The notes under the pieces are model-generated. The model had not been told where the DNA came from. It ran no database searches and saw only the letters and a list, made by a program, of their open reading frames with translations. The translations under genes and the position numbers were made by a program. 64,000 bases of DNA from VRUE01 sp036379955 (lineage in GTDB: Bacteria > Actinomycetota > Thermoleophilia > Solirubrobacterales > 70-9), in assembly GCA_036379955.1 (NCBI GenBank), contig DASVFR010000011.1:1-64000 (forward strand). Reading direction: 5' to 3'. Shown piece after piece: positions 52,125 to 59,798 of this stretch. Each line of letters starts with the position of its first letter. Positions within the stretch are counted from its first letter, which is position 1.

Positions 52125-52271
52125 CGAGGATGGTCGGGAGCGACCTCTCGTTCGCTCCCGCATGAAGCGCAAGCGCAGAGGCCCCCAGATGCCAACTAAC
52201 TAACCCCGGCAGGTTCGGGATTTCGTTTCGGAAAAGTGGCTCTTTCCGAAACGACCTGCTAGCCTGCGCTC

Positions 52272-52751
52272 ATGTCTTCCGGTGCCGCTCCCACGCAGCT
52301 ACGACGACGCGCCGCGCTCGCACGGTTGGAGGCTGAAGAGCTTGCCGACGCGGTTTCCGAGCTTCGCACGGCCTCGCTCTCGAAGCCGGAGCTTGAGCGC
52401 GCGCTCGAGCGGGTGGAGGCGCTGAGCGCACGGGTGCAGAAGGCGCTTGATCTGCCGGGCGGCCTGTCGGTTGCCCAAGCGGCTGAGCGGCTGGAAGTAA
52501 GCGAGCCGACGATTCGCAAGTGGCTCGCCGAGGGGTTGCTGGAGCGGGTCGAGGGCCACAAGCCGGTGGAGGTCATCCAGCGCAGCGTGATCGAGGTCGA
52601 GCGGGTGTTGGGCACTGTCCGCGAGAGCTATCCGGCGAGGCGCTGGAGCGAGGCGCTTGCCGCCTTCCTTCACGACCGCGACTTGCTGGAGCAGGGGTGG
52701 GTTCGCGAGGGCGTTGAGCAGCTGCGGCAGGGCGACCTGATCGAGCGCTGA
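52272..52751 (+). CDS. HTH protein, antitoxin-like (excisionase-type winged helix)
   Basis: 159 residues. After an acidic coiled coil (ELADAVSELRTASLSKPELERALERVEAL) comes a MerR/excisionase-like helix-turn-helix (LSVAQAAERLEVSEPTIRKWLAEGLLERVEG). The gene stands 15 bases before a RelE-like small protein, so it is probably its antitoxin. As the only HTH of the island it could alternatively act as an excision factor. Confidence 0.65.
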   Translation: MSSGAAPTQLRRRAALARLEAEELADAVSELRTASLSKPELERALERVEALSARVQKALDLPGGLSVAQAAERLEVSEPTIRKWLAEGLLERVEGHKPVEVIQRSVIEVERVLGTVRESYPARRWSEALAAFLHDRDLLEQGWVREGVEQLRQGDLIER

Positions 52752-52766
52752 ATATGGTCCGCCGCG

Positions 52767-53159
52767 ATGGGCAGGGACTTCACGCTGCGGGCGACGCCAG
52801 CGGCCGCGGCCGCGATCGATGGTCTCCGGGGCAAGGCACGCAAGAGCTACGCGGCGTTTGAGGCCGAACTGCGAAAGCAGGGTTGCCGGGTCGCCGGCTA
52901 CCGGCTGCTGGGCCCCGAGGACGGTGGCTACTCCGAGTTCTGCTGCAAGCGGCTGGCTGATGACTGGCGAGCGATAACCACTTTCAAACCCGGCGTCGCC
53001 ATCGTCGTCGCAGTCGGCCGCCACGATAGCCGCGCCTTCTATGCCGGGCTTTCGAAGACGTTCGCGGTCGGCGTCGTGGGGCAGGGGCGCAAGGAGAAGC
53101 CGGCTTGCTGTGGGAAAGGCGGCTGGCCGAGCCTCGGGTCGGCGCCTTCCGTGGTGTGA
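52767..53159 (+). CDS. RelE-like small toxin
   Basis: 130 residues. RDFTLRATPAAAAAIDGLRGKARKSYAAFEAELRKQGCRVAGYRLL and WRAITTFKPGVAIVVAVGRHDS have the order of a RelE/ParE toxin: helical pair, then antiparallel strands. The C-terminal 35 residues are odd and Cys-containing, perhaps a frame extension. It would inhibit translation by mRNA cleavage; pair with the gene before it. Confidence 0.55.
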   Translation: MGRDFTLRATPAAAAAIDGLRGKARKSYAAFEAELRKQGCRVAGYRLLGPEDGGYSEFCCKRLADDWRAITTFKPGVAIVVAVGRHDSRAFYAGLSKTFAVGVVGQGRKEKPACCGKGGWPSLGSAPSVV

Positions 53160-53177
53160 CGACCGGGTGCCCTGGCG

Positions 53178-53402
53178 TCACGCGGCGACGGTGACTCGCT
53201 CGCTCTCGACTGGCCCGGGAATGGGGTCGCCGTGCGCGACGAGCGATTCGATGTAGACCTCGATCGCCTCGCGGATCATTGATAGGGCCTCTTCGCGGGT
53301 CTCGCCCCGGCTAGTGCATCCGGGGAGGGCGGGGACGGCCACGCTGAACCCGCCCTTGGGCCCAAGCACCAGCACGACCTCGTACTCGCGGGAAGTGGAC
53401 AT
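53178..53402 (-). CDS. HicB-like antitoxin, apparently without HicA
   Basis: 74 residues. EYEVVLVLGPKGGFSVAVPALPGCTSRGETREEALSMIREAIEVYIESL is a complete HicB fold (RNase H-like), lacking a C-terminal DNA-binding domain. No HicA is found on either side: the neighbour to the left is the convergent RelE-like gene. It is an orphan or acts with a toxin elsewhere. Confidence 0.8.
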   Translation of the reverse strand: MSTSREYEVVLVLGPKGGFSVAVPALPGCTSRGETREEALSMIREAIEVYIESLVAHGDPIPGPVESERVTVAA

Positions 53403-53517
53403 CGGTTCAGCTTACCCGCCTGGGGCGGGATTGAAGGCCGTCCTAGCGGGTCGCCGATGCCGGAATGGAACCCGGATGTCGAGTTTCGGGCACTTCTGCG
53501 CCGAAGTTCCCAAATCG

Positions 53518-53639
53518 CTGCATATCGGCGCACATCCATGCGTACTTGTGCGGGATGTGCCCTAATTTCACCAACTATGAAAGCCCTGCAAATTAGGCAT
53601 ATTAAGCCCAGAAGGATGTGGATGACCTGCCTAATTGCC
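53518..53639. repeat. short repeats at the right island end (putative integrase/Xis sites)
   Basis: CTGCATATCG (53518-53527) also occurs near the left end (50063-50072). Close by, CCTAATT appears three times in both orientations (near 53561, 53591 as reverse, 53631), the last touching the attachment repeat. Clusters like this are typical arm-binding sites of integrases and excisionases. Confidence 0.5.
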
Positions 53640-53677
53640 ATGCAGAAGGTCGTGGGTTCGAATCCCATCAGCCGCTT
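53635..53677 (+). repeat. right attachment repeat (copy of tRNA-Gly 3' half)
   Basis: Perfect copy of 49951-49993, without the 5' half of a tRNA. It bounds the mini-island. Confidence 0.92.
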
Positions 53678-53683
53678 CGAGGA

Positions 53684-53706
53684 AAGCCCCGCTTAGGCGG
53701 GGTTTT
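53684..53706 (+). terminator. displaced tRNA-Gly terminator
   Basis: GCCCCGC-TTA-GGCGGGG followed by TTTTCT, seven bases after the right attachment repeat. This would have ended the tRNA transcript before the island inserted. Confidence 0.75.
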
Positions 53707-53742
53707 CTGCTGTCTGGGTTCGGAGTATGCCGCTGCTATGGC

Positions 53743-53907
53743 CGGATCGATCCCGACCAGGCTTGGTTCTGGACTCCCGAGTGGCAGGAGCGCGAGCGCG
53801 AGGCCGACGAAGATCTCGCCGCTGGTCGGGTCACTCGTTTCGAGAGCGACGAGGATTTCCTAGCGGAGTTGGACGAGCGCACGAAGCTGCTCGATGCCGA
53901 CGCGTGA
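53743..53907 (+). pseudogene. antitoxin fragment, start lost
   Basis: IDPDQAWFWTPEWQEREREADEDLAAGRVTRFESDEDFLAEL is a common small antitoxin type (acidic, C-terminal binding tail), but the frame runs upstream into the tRNA copy without a start codon. Its stop region overlaps the following toxin's ATG. Probably truncated at the N-terminus. Confidence 0.5.
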
Positions 53908-54189
53908 AGTCCTCGCGTCGTTCTGGCGCGATTGGGATCAGCTAAGTCCGAAGCAGCAGCGGGAGTTCCGCGATGCGGTGGCCCAGTTCATCGCCAATCT
54001 CGCCGAAGACAAAAAGGCTTTCATCCTCGACTTCGCGTAAAGCGTGTGCAGGGCCATCCCGGTGTCTGGGAGATGACCTGGGCCTACGACGGCCGCGCGA
54101 CCTTCCAGTACGGCGACGAGGTCCAATCCGGGCAGCCGCACATCACCTGGCGTCGCATTGGCACTCACTCGATCTTCCGTCGTCCTTGA
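53894..54189 (+). pseudogene. RelE-like toxin with frameshift
   Basis: ATG 53894 begins PTREVLASFWRDWDQLSPKQQREF, then at the A5 run near 54012 the frame breaks to a stop (DFA). In another frame the toxin body continues: HPRLRVKRVQGHPGVWEMTW, DGRATFQYGDEVQSGQPHITWRRIGTH. The pieces are in the order of one RelE-type toxin, so a single-base change inactivated it. Confidence 0.7.
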
Positions 54190-54234
54190 TGATTGAGCTG
54201 GTGATCCCTTGGACATAGAGAACGCGCTCCAAAG

Positions 54235-54363
54235 CTTGCCGAGGAGCCCCAGGACGCTCGGGAGGGCTGGAGGCTCCAAGATGTAGATGCCCTCGTTTTC
54301 CCGACCCTGACCGGCGCCCGGCGCGACGCCGACAGCCTGCGCACCCGCGTCGTCTACACCCAC
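54235..54363 (+). pseudogene. tyrosine integrase fragment
   Basis: LQDVDALVFPTLTGARRDADSLRTRVV resembles the central catalytic domain of phage-type integrases just before the H-x-x-R box, then the sequence becomes unrelated. Lying 560 bases from the right attachment repeat, it could be the remnant of an integrase that once served this tRNA site. Confidence 0.5.
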
Positions 54364-54409
54364 ATGATGAAGCCGCGACCTGCCCGAGCGGCAGCGGCTG
54401 AAGGCGCTG

Positions 54410-54735
54410 GTGCGCGGCGAGCGGGTGATCGCCTACCAGCCGCCGCCCGAATTTCTCGATCTCGCCGCCTACGAGCTGCCGATCTTGCGAGCCCTTGCCG
54501 AGCGCGGCGGCAAGGCAGGTCGCGGCGAGGTGCTTGCCGCGATCAAGGAGGCGATGGCAGAGCGCCACGGCGAGCGCGATCTCGAAGCACTGCCCAGCGG
54601 CCCGCCGCGCTGGCAGCCGCGGGTAGGCAAGGTCCGCGGCCGCCTTACCCAGCGGGGCTGGCTGGCGGTGAGCGGCAGGGGGCGAGGATGCGAATGGGAG
54701 TTGACCGAGCTCGACTGGCGGGTCAAGGGGTGCGC
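54410..54735 (+). pseudogene. Mrr-N-like winged-helix fragment
   Basis: YELPILRALAERGGKAGRGEVLAAIKEAM and WQPRVGKVRGRLTQRGWLAV, CEWELTELDWR match the winged-helix domain found at the N-terminus of Mrr-type restriction proteins. The frame has no good start, being open upstream in junk, and no proper end: it reads on into the next gene's promoter. Remnant of a longer gene. Confidence 0.5.
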
Positions 54736-54772
54736 CGGGAGAAGAAGATTGAACCGATGCGCAAGTACTGCT

Positions 54773-54791
54773 GTAGCAGTTCTGCTACGAT
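54773..54791 (+). promoter_or_regulatory. operator/promoter of the VapBC pair
   Basis: GTAGCAG-TT-CTGCTAC is a perfect palindrome; its right arm leads into TACGAT, a -10-like hexamer seven bases before the antitoxin ATG. The antitoxin-toxin complex likely binds here and represses, and the mRNA may start at or near the ATG (leaderless). Confidence 0.6.
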
Positions 54792-54797
54792 GCGCCT

Positions 54798-55043
54798 ATG
54801 CAACGCATACCCCAGCGCGAGCTGCGCAACGACGTTTCAGCCGTCCTGCGGCGGGTGATGGCGGGCGAGCAGCTTCGCGTCACGGTATCGGGGCGCGACG
54901 CGGCCGACCTCGTCCCGGTCGAGGATGCCCCCTCTTGGACGGCCGGCTCTCGTGCGCGGGAGCTGATCGCGCCTGCCCAGGCCGACGCGGGCCTGGCCGC
55001 AGAGCTGGACCGGGCTTTTCCTGACACGACCGACCAGCTCTAG
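54798..55043 (+). CDS. Phd/YefM antitoxin (VapB)
   Basis: 81 residues. IPQRELRNDVSAVLRRVMAGEQLRVTVSGRDAADLVPVED is the Phd fold; the tail ELIAPAQADAGLAAELDRAFPDT binds the toxin. It precedes the PIN toxin by 18 bases. Confidence 0.9.
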   Translation: MQRIPQRELRNDVSAVLRRVMAGEQLRVTVSGRDAADLVPVEDAPSWTAGSRARELIAPAQADAGLAAELDRAFPDTTDQL

Positions 55044-55061
55044 GCGGTCGGCTCCGACGGC

Positions 55062-55451
55062 GTGCAGGCGGTCCTCGACACCTCGGTCTTCATCGCGCGC
55101 GAGCAGGAGCGCCCGCTCGGCATCCTCCCCGACCAGGTTGCGGTCAGCGTCGTGACCCTGTCCGAGCTGCGCCACGGAGTACTCGCCGCCACCGGCCACG
55201 AGCAGATGGCGCGGCGTCTCAGCACGCTGGAGGCGGCGCGGCAGATCGCAAAGCCGCTGGTCATCGACGAGGCGGTCGGAGACGAGCTGGCGCGCCTGCG
55301 AGTCGCGCTCAAGGCGATCGGCAGGGCGATGAAGGTGATGGACGCCTGGATCGCCGCCACCGCGATGGTCCACGGCGCGGCAGTCTGCACCCAGGACGCA
55401 GACTTCGATGCGGCGGCGGAGGCGGGCCTGCTCGAGGTTGCGCGGGTGTAG
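55062..55451 (+). CDS. VapC PIN-domain toxin
   Basis: 129 residues from GTG. Acidic residues of the PIN active site: LDTSVFIAREQ, TLSELRHGV, DAWIAATAMVHGAAVCTQDADFD. Predicted tRNA/rRNA ribonuclease. Intact pair with the antitoxin before it, unlike its decayed neighbours. Confidence 0.9.
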   Translation: MQAVLDTSVFIAREQERPLGILPDQVAVSVVTLSELRHGVLAATGHEQMARRLSTLEAARQIAKPLVIDEAVGDELARLRVALKAIGRAMKVMDAWIAATAMVHGAAVCTQDADFDAAAEAGLLEVARV

Positions 55452-55873
55452 GTAGCTGGGGTGGGGTGGTGTTCGGCCCGGCTCTCGCCGGCATCGGCGT
55501 TCGAATTACCCAGCGTCACCTAACCGGTCTCCATAAGCGGGGGTTATCGGGTGTGGGGGAGGTTTGTGTGGCGCCAACCTGCTGAGCATTTCCTGTTCCT
55601 TGGCCTCTCCCAGTCAGCCTCGTGATCGAAGGGAGGTTCGAGCGGAACTGTCACCAAAGCGGGCACGACGGAGACGACATACCGAGCGTCGGGCTCTGGG
55701 ATTCCAGCCGAAGTGGTGATCCGCGGTGAGCCGAGCGAAGGCGAGAAGGGCCGAATCGCTGTCCCCGAAGCTAGCTCAAGACAGGGGGAGCCAATTGAAC
55801 CGGTTGGACTTTCGACCGCTGCTTACGACGAATGAGTCAGGCGCGATCCTGGCCACGCCGATAACGGGGGTTG
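55452..55873. other. 422-bp region without recognised gene
   Basis: Contains only short open frames; one (about 55708-55835) is free of stops but has no ribosome site or family. No repeat or hairpin of note. Confidence 0.4.
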
Positions 55874-56209
55874 ATGCCAGATTCTGCTGAGAGAGGTCCG
55901 CGCACGCTTTGGATCGCGGTTCTGGCCCCGGTGGTCTATTCGCTCCTGTTGTACGTCTGGATCAAGGTTGGCTGGTCGCCACGATCCACAGGCTGCCTGC
56001 GAAGCGACATCGAACTTCCAGAAGCGGTCGATGAGTGGCGCGGGGTGCTCATCCTCACCGTCCTCACGCCACTCGCCTACGGATCTTTCCGGAATCAGAA
56101 GCTGTGGGTGGTGATTCTGCAGACGTTTCTCAGCCTGGTCCTAGGGATCGTCTTCATCTGGTTCGCGCTAGGGGCCGGGGGTGCCTTGGCCAACTGTTTC
56201 GGGGATTGA
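55874..56209 (+). CDS. small membrane protein, unknown
   Basis: 111 residues from ATG 55874. Three hydrophobic segments (LWIAVLAPVVYSLLLYVWIKV, GVLILTVLTPLAYGSF, LWVVILQTFLSLVLGIVFIWFALG). No family recognised. Stands alone between unannotated DNA and a convergent VOC gene. Confidence 0.55.
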   Translation: MPDSAERGPRTLWIAVLAPVVYSLLLYVWIKVGWSPRSTGCLRSDIELPEAVDEWRGVLILTVLTPLAYGSFRNQKLWVVILQTFLSLVLGIVFIWFALGAGGALANCFGD

Positions 56210-56329
56210 GCCGGCGACCTTTTCGCCCTTCGGCTACTCCGACTCGGGGGAAGCTACTGGCAGTTCGACCTCCCGCCAACTCTTGGTTGTTGCTCAGATT
56301 CGAGAGCTGTAGTACCGGCGACTGGATCG

Positions 56330-56860
56330 TCACCGAGCTTCCTTTGACGGTGCCTGCGGGTCATCGGTGAGCGCGGCCAGGAGGCCCTGCAGATCCAGCG
56401 GGCGTGTATACATCGTCAGCTCCCCGCCGGTCCCGGTGCGCGGCCACTCCTCGCGCGGGCGGTCCCAATAGAGCTCGACGCCGTTGCCGTCGGGGTCGCT
56501 GAGGTAGAGCGCCTCGCTGACGCCGTGGTCGGAGGCGCCTTCGAGGGGGATGCCTGCGCGGCGCAGACGACCTAGGGCGTCGGCCAGTGCAGCCCGCGTC
56601 GGGTAGCGGATCGCGAGGTGGAAGAGGCCAGTCGAGCCGGGCGGAGGCGACGTGCCGCCCTTCGAGTGCCAGGTGTTGAGCCCGATGTGGTGGTGGTAGC
56701 CGCCGGCGGAGACGAAGGCCGCATCGTCGCCGAGGCGCTGCTGCAGCTCGAAGCCGAGAACGTCGCAGTAGAAGCCGAGCGCGCGATCGAGATCGGCGAC
56801 CTTGAGGTGGACGTGGCCGACGTCGACGCCGGGGTCGATCGGCTGCGCGCCCTCAGGCAT
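56330..56860 (-). CDS. VOC-fold (glyoxalase/dioxygenase-like) protein
   Basis: 176 residues. GHVHLKVADLDRALGFYCDVLGFEL with metal His, GYHHHIGLNTW, LFHLAIRYPTRAALADAL and YLSDPDGNGVELYWDRP with the metal Glu are those of catechol 2,3-dioxygenase-like extradiol/VOC proteins with metal-binding His/His/Glu. Small metal-dependent enzyme of unknown substrate. ATG overlaps the end of the RNase HI gene by 8 bases, so the two are co-translated. Confidence 0.88.
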   Translation of the reverse strand: MPEGAQPIDPGVDVGHVHLKVADLDRALGFYCDVLGFELQQRLGDDAAFVSAGGYHHHIGLNTWHSKGGTSPPPGSTGLFHLAIRYPTRAALADALGRLRRAGIPLEGASDHGVSEALYLSDPDGNGVELYWDRPREEWPRTGTGGELTMYTRPLDLQGLLAALTDDPQAPSKEAR

Positions 56861-57248
56861 CCAGCGCCTCGTTTACCAGCCGGTCGGCCTCGGCGTTGTG
56901 CACGCGGCGCACGTGGCGGATCGACCAGCCCTCAAAGCCCGCCAGGGCCCGCTTCGCCTCGGCGTGCAGCTCGCGCATGCCGGCGTCCTTGACCTTGTAC
57001 TCGCCCTTCATCTGCTTGACGATCAGCTCGGAGTCGCCGACCAGTTCGAGCTCGCTCGCCCCGCGCGCCGCGGCGCACTCGATGCCGAGCAGCAGCGCCC
57101 TGTACTCGGCGACGTTGTTGGTCGCCTCGCCGATCCGCTCGCCGCGCTCCTCCAGCACCTCGCCGTCGGCCCCCTGGACGACCGCGGCGATCGCCGCCGG
57201 TCCGGGGTTGCCGCGGGCGCCGCCGTCGACGTTGACGACGAGCTTCAA
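56853..57248 (-). CDS. ribonuclease HI
   Basis: 131 residues from a TTG at 57248. All four catalytic acids are in context: VNVDGGARGNPG (Asp), NNVAEYRALLLG (Glu), LVGDSELIVKQMKGEYK (Asp) and RRVHNAEADRLVNEAL (Asp). It removes RNA from RNA-DNA hybrids. The short form without a bifunctional CobC-like domain. Overlaps upstream and downstream genes by a few bases. Confidence 0.9.
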   Translation of the reverse strand: MKLVVNVDGGARGNPGPAAIAAVVQGADGEVLEERGERIGEATNNVAEYRALLLGIECAAARGASELELVGDSELIVKQMKGEYKVKDAGMRELHAEAKRALAGFEGWSIRHVRRVHNAEADRLVNEALDA

Positions 57249-57652
57249 CGCCGCCTCAGCCAGGAGCGGCGGCGCACCGGCGGTCCGGCCGCGCCAAAGG
57301 AGAGTCCGCCCCTCTCCCCCACCTCTGCGTTCCAGTGCCGGGCCGAGCTGTCGAGCTGCTCGACCGCCTCCCCCCTGCCGATCTCGTGGACGGTTCCGTC
57401 GGCGGCGTCGACCGACCACTGGTACCAGCAGAGCTCCCAGGCGACCGTGATCCGCACCTGGGTCGGCGAGCTCGCGGCCGCTCCGACCGAGGCGCGCGGC
57501 TGACCGAGGCTGCGCGTCAGCCCGGAGACGACCCGCGCCGCGGCGCTGGCGTTGAACAGCTCGACGCCCGTCTCGAGCCGGCCGTCCAACCGCACCCGGC
57601 GACTCCTCACGTTTGCCCCCGGAGCCGCCGGATCGCGCTGATAGATGCTCAC
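57245..57652 (-). CDS. conserved small protein of unknown function
   Basis: 135 residues from GTG. One block LCWYQWSVDAADGTVHEIGRGEAVEQLD and the basic end RRRSWLRRR are notable; no domain is recognised. Its end overlaps the RNase HI start by 4 bases, so it belongs to that operon. Confidence 0.6.
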   Translation of the reverse strand: MSIYQRDPAAPGANVRSRRVRLDGRLETGVELFNASAAARVVSGLTRSLGQPRASVGAAASSPTQVRITVAWELCWYQWSVDAADGTVHEIGRGEAVEQLDSSARHWNAEVGERGGLSFGAAGPPVRRRSWLRRR

Positions 57653-57666
57653 ACCCGCAAGCTAGT

Positions 57667-59745
57667 TCATGCGGCGCTGGCGGCGGTCGCCGCAATCACC
57701 TTTGAAGCGAGATGTGCGGGCACCTCCTCGTAGCGGTCGAAGACGACCTCGAACTCCGCCCGGCCGCCGCTGATCGAGCGCAGGTCGGGCGCGTAGTCGA
57801 GCACCTCGGCCATCGGCACCTCGGCCCTCACCTCCGTCACCGTGCCTTTTGGCTCCATCCCCAGCGGGTGGCCGCGGCGCGAGTTGAGGTCGCCGATCAC
57901 GTCGCCGACCACGTCCTCCGGACAGCTGACCGTGATCCGCACGATCGGCTCCAGCAGCACCGGGTCGGCCTCTTCCATCGCTTCCCTGAAGGCCATCGCG
58001 CCGGCGATCTTGAACGCCATCTCCGAGGAGTCGACGTCGTGGTGCTTGCCGTCGACCAGCCGCACCCGCACGCCCTTGACCGGGAAGCCGGCGACGGTGC
58101 CGTGGACCATCGCCTCCTCGACGCCCTTCTCCACCCCGGGGATGTAGCCGCCCGGGATCGCCGCTCCCTTGATCTTGTTGACGAACTCGAAGTCGACGCC
58201 GTTCTCGGTCGGCTCGATCTCGATCTGGCAGTCGGCGAACTGGCCGCGGCCGCCGGACTGCTTCTTGTAGCGGGCATGGGCGCTCGCCGGCCGCCGGATC
58301 GACTCCTGGTAGGGCACGCGCGGCGGGTGCAGCTCGATCTCGACCCCGAAGCGGCGCTTCATCCTCTCGACCATCACCTCGACGTGGATCTGCGTGAGGC
58401 CGGCGATGATCTGCTCCCCAGTCTGCGCGTCGCGGTGCACGTCGAGGGTTGGGTCCTCCTCGGTCAGGCGCCGCACCGCGGTCGCCGCCTTCTCCTCGTC
58501 GCCCTTGGAGACCGGCTCGTAGGCGAAAGCCATCACCGGATTGGGCAGGTCGAGCGGAGCGAAGGAGATCCCCTCATGCCCGTCGCAGAGCACGTCGCCA
58601 GCCTGCGTCTCCTTCAGCTTGGCGACGGCGCCGACGTCGCCGGCGCCGAGCTCGGCGGCCGGCTTGAGCTCCTTCCCCAGCGGCTGACCGAGCTGGCCGA
58701 TCCGCTCCTTCTGCCCGCTGCGCGCATTGAAGACCTGCGAATCCGAGCGCAGCGTCCCCCGGTGGACGCGGAAGAGGTTGACCCGGCCGGTATAGGGGTC
58801 GGCGAGCGTCTTGAAGACGTAGGCGACCAACGGCCCGTCGTCCTCGGGGGCAATCTCGACCTCCTCGCCGTCGGCCCCGCGGGCTCGCAACGACCCCCGC
58901 ATCGCCGGCGAGGGCAGGTCCTCGACCAATGCCTCTAGCAGCCGACCGGTGCCGAGGTTGTGCGTCGCCACGCCGCAGGTGACGGGGAAGATCCGCCCCG
59001 CCGTGACGCCCTCCTTCAGCACCCGCACGATCTCGTCGTGGTCGATCTCCTCGCCCTCGAGGTAGCGCTCCATCAGCTCGTCGGAGTTCTCGGCCACCTC
59101 GTCCATCAGCTTCTCGCGGTATTCCTCAGCGCGCTCGCGCAGCTCCTCCGGGATCTGAGCCTCCTCGGCCGCGCCGGGGCCGACCCCCTCGTAGAGGAAG
59201 GCCCGCTGGTCGATCAGGTCGATCACCCCGCGCACCTCCTGCTCGGCGCCGATCGGGATCTCGGTGGCGACGACGTGCGGCCCGAAGGCAGCCTTGAGCG
59301 AGTCGAGCGCGCGAAAGAAGTCGGCCCGCTCACGGTCGAGCATGTTGACGAAGACGAGCCGGGCCAGGCCCTCCGCGTCGGCGCGACGCCAGAGCCGCTC
59401 GGTGTGCACCTCGACGCCCATCACGCCGTTGACCACGACCACGGCCGAGTCCGCCACCCGCAACGCCGCGATCGCGTCGGCGACGAAGCTCGGCTCGCCC
59501 GGGGTGTCGATCAGGTTGATCTCGCGACCGCCGTGCTCGAAGCAGGCGACGGCCGCGTTGATCGACATCGCTCGCTCCTGCTCGTCGGGCTCGTGGTCCG
59601 ACACGGTCGAGCCGTCGGCGACCGACCCCAACCGACCCGCAGCGCCGGCCTCGAACAGCATCGCCTCGTGCAGACTCGTCTTGCCGCAGCCCCGGTGCCC
59701 GATCAGGGCGACGTTGCGAATCCGGTCTGCGGCCTTATGTGGCAC
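57667..59745 (-). CDS. EF-G-like translation GTPase (EF-G2 type)
   Basis: 692 residues with all five EF-G domains. The G1 loop is GHRGCGKTS instead of GHVDAGKTT, G3 is DTPGEPSF, and the guanine-specificity NKxD is NMLD (VFVNMLDRER), so it differs from canonical EF-G. C-terminal parts QSGGRGQFADCQIEIEP and RRGHPLGMEPKGT are typical. This variant class occurs beside the normal EF-G in actinobacteria and is of uncertain function (stress ribosome or recycling). Ends 15 bases before the small conserved gene. Confidence 0.9.
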   Translation of the reverse strand: MPHKAADRIRNVALIGHRGCGKTSLHEAMLFEAGAAGRLGSVADGSTVSDHEPDEQERAMSINAAVACFEHGGREINLIDTPGEPSFVADAIAALRVADSAVVVVNGVMGVEVHTERLWRRADAEGLARLVFVNMLDRERADFFRALDSLKAAFGPHVVATEIPIGAEQEVRGVIDLIDQRAFLYEGVGPGAAEEAQIPEELRERAEEYREKLMDEVAENSDELMERYLEGEEIDHDEIVRVLKEGVTAGRIFPVTCGVATHNLGTGRLLEALVEDLPSPAMRGSLRARGADGEEVEIAPEDDGPLVAYVFKTLADPYTGRVNLFRVHRGTLRSDSQVFNARSGQKERIGQLGQPLGKELKPAAELGAGDVGAVAKLKETQAGDVLCDGHEGISFAPLDLPNPVMAFAYEPVSKGDEEKAATAVRRLTEEDPTLDVHRDAQTGEQIIAGLTQIHVEVMVERMKRRFGVEIELHPPRVPYQESIRRPASAHARYKKQSGGRGQFADCQIEIEPTENGVDFEFVNKIKGAAIPGGYIPGVEKGVEEAMVHGTVAGFPVKGVRVRLVDGKHHDVDSSEMAFKIAGAMAFREAMEEADPVLLEPIVRITVSCPEDVVGDVIGDLNSRRGHPLGMEPKGTVTEVRAEVPMAEVLDYAPDLRSISGGRAEFEVVFDRYEEVPAHLASKVIAATAASAA

Positions 59746-59798
59746 GCAACCGAAGGTACACCCCGGGCGGCGTAATTCAAGCGCCGCGATCTACGAAT

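Larger units (their letters stand above)
49951..53677. mobile_element. 3.7-kb integrative mini-island at tRNA-Gly, without integrase
   Basis: The 3' 43 bases of tRNA-Gly (49951-49993) recur perfectly at 53635-53677, followed there by a GC-rich hairpin and T-run that look like the tRNA's original terminator. The unit between the repeats is 3684 bases and holds a DUF433 antitoxin with a broken partner, an ApeA-like defence gene, an HTH/RelE-like pair and a HicB-like gene. No recombinase gene is inside, so it needs help in trans or is degenerate. Confidence 0.85.

Noticed and set aside
53000..53177. A HicA partner for the HicB-like gene
   Set aside because: The only minus-strand frame there is an Arg-rich shadow of the RelE-like gene without the HicA His and double-stranded RNA-binding pattern.
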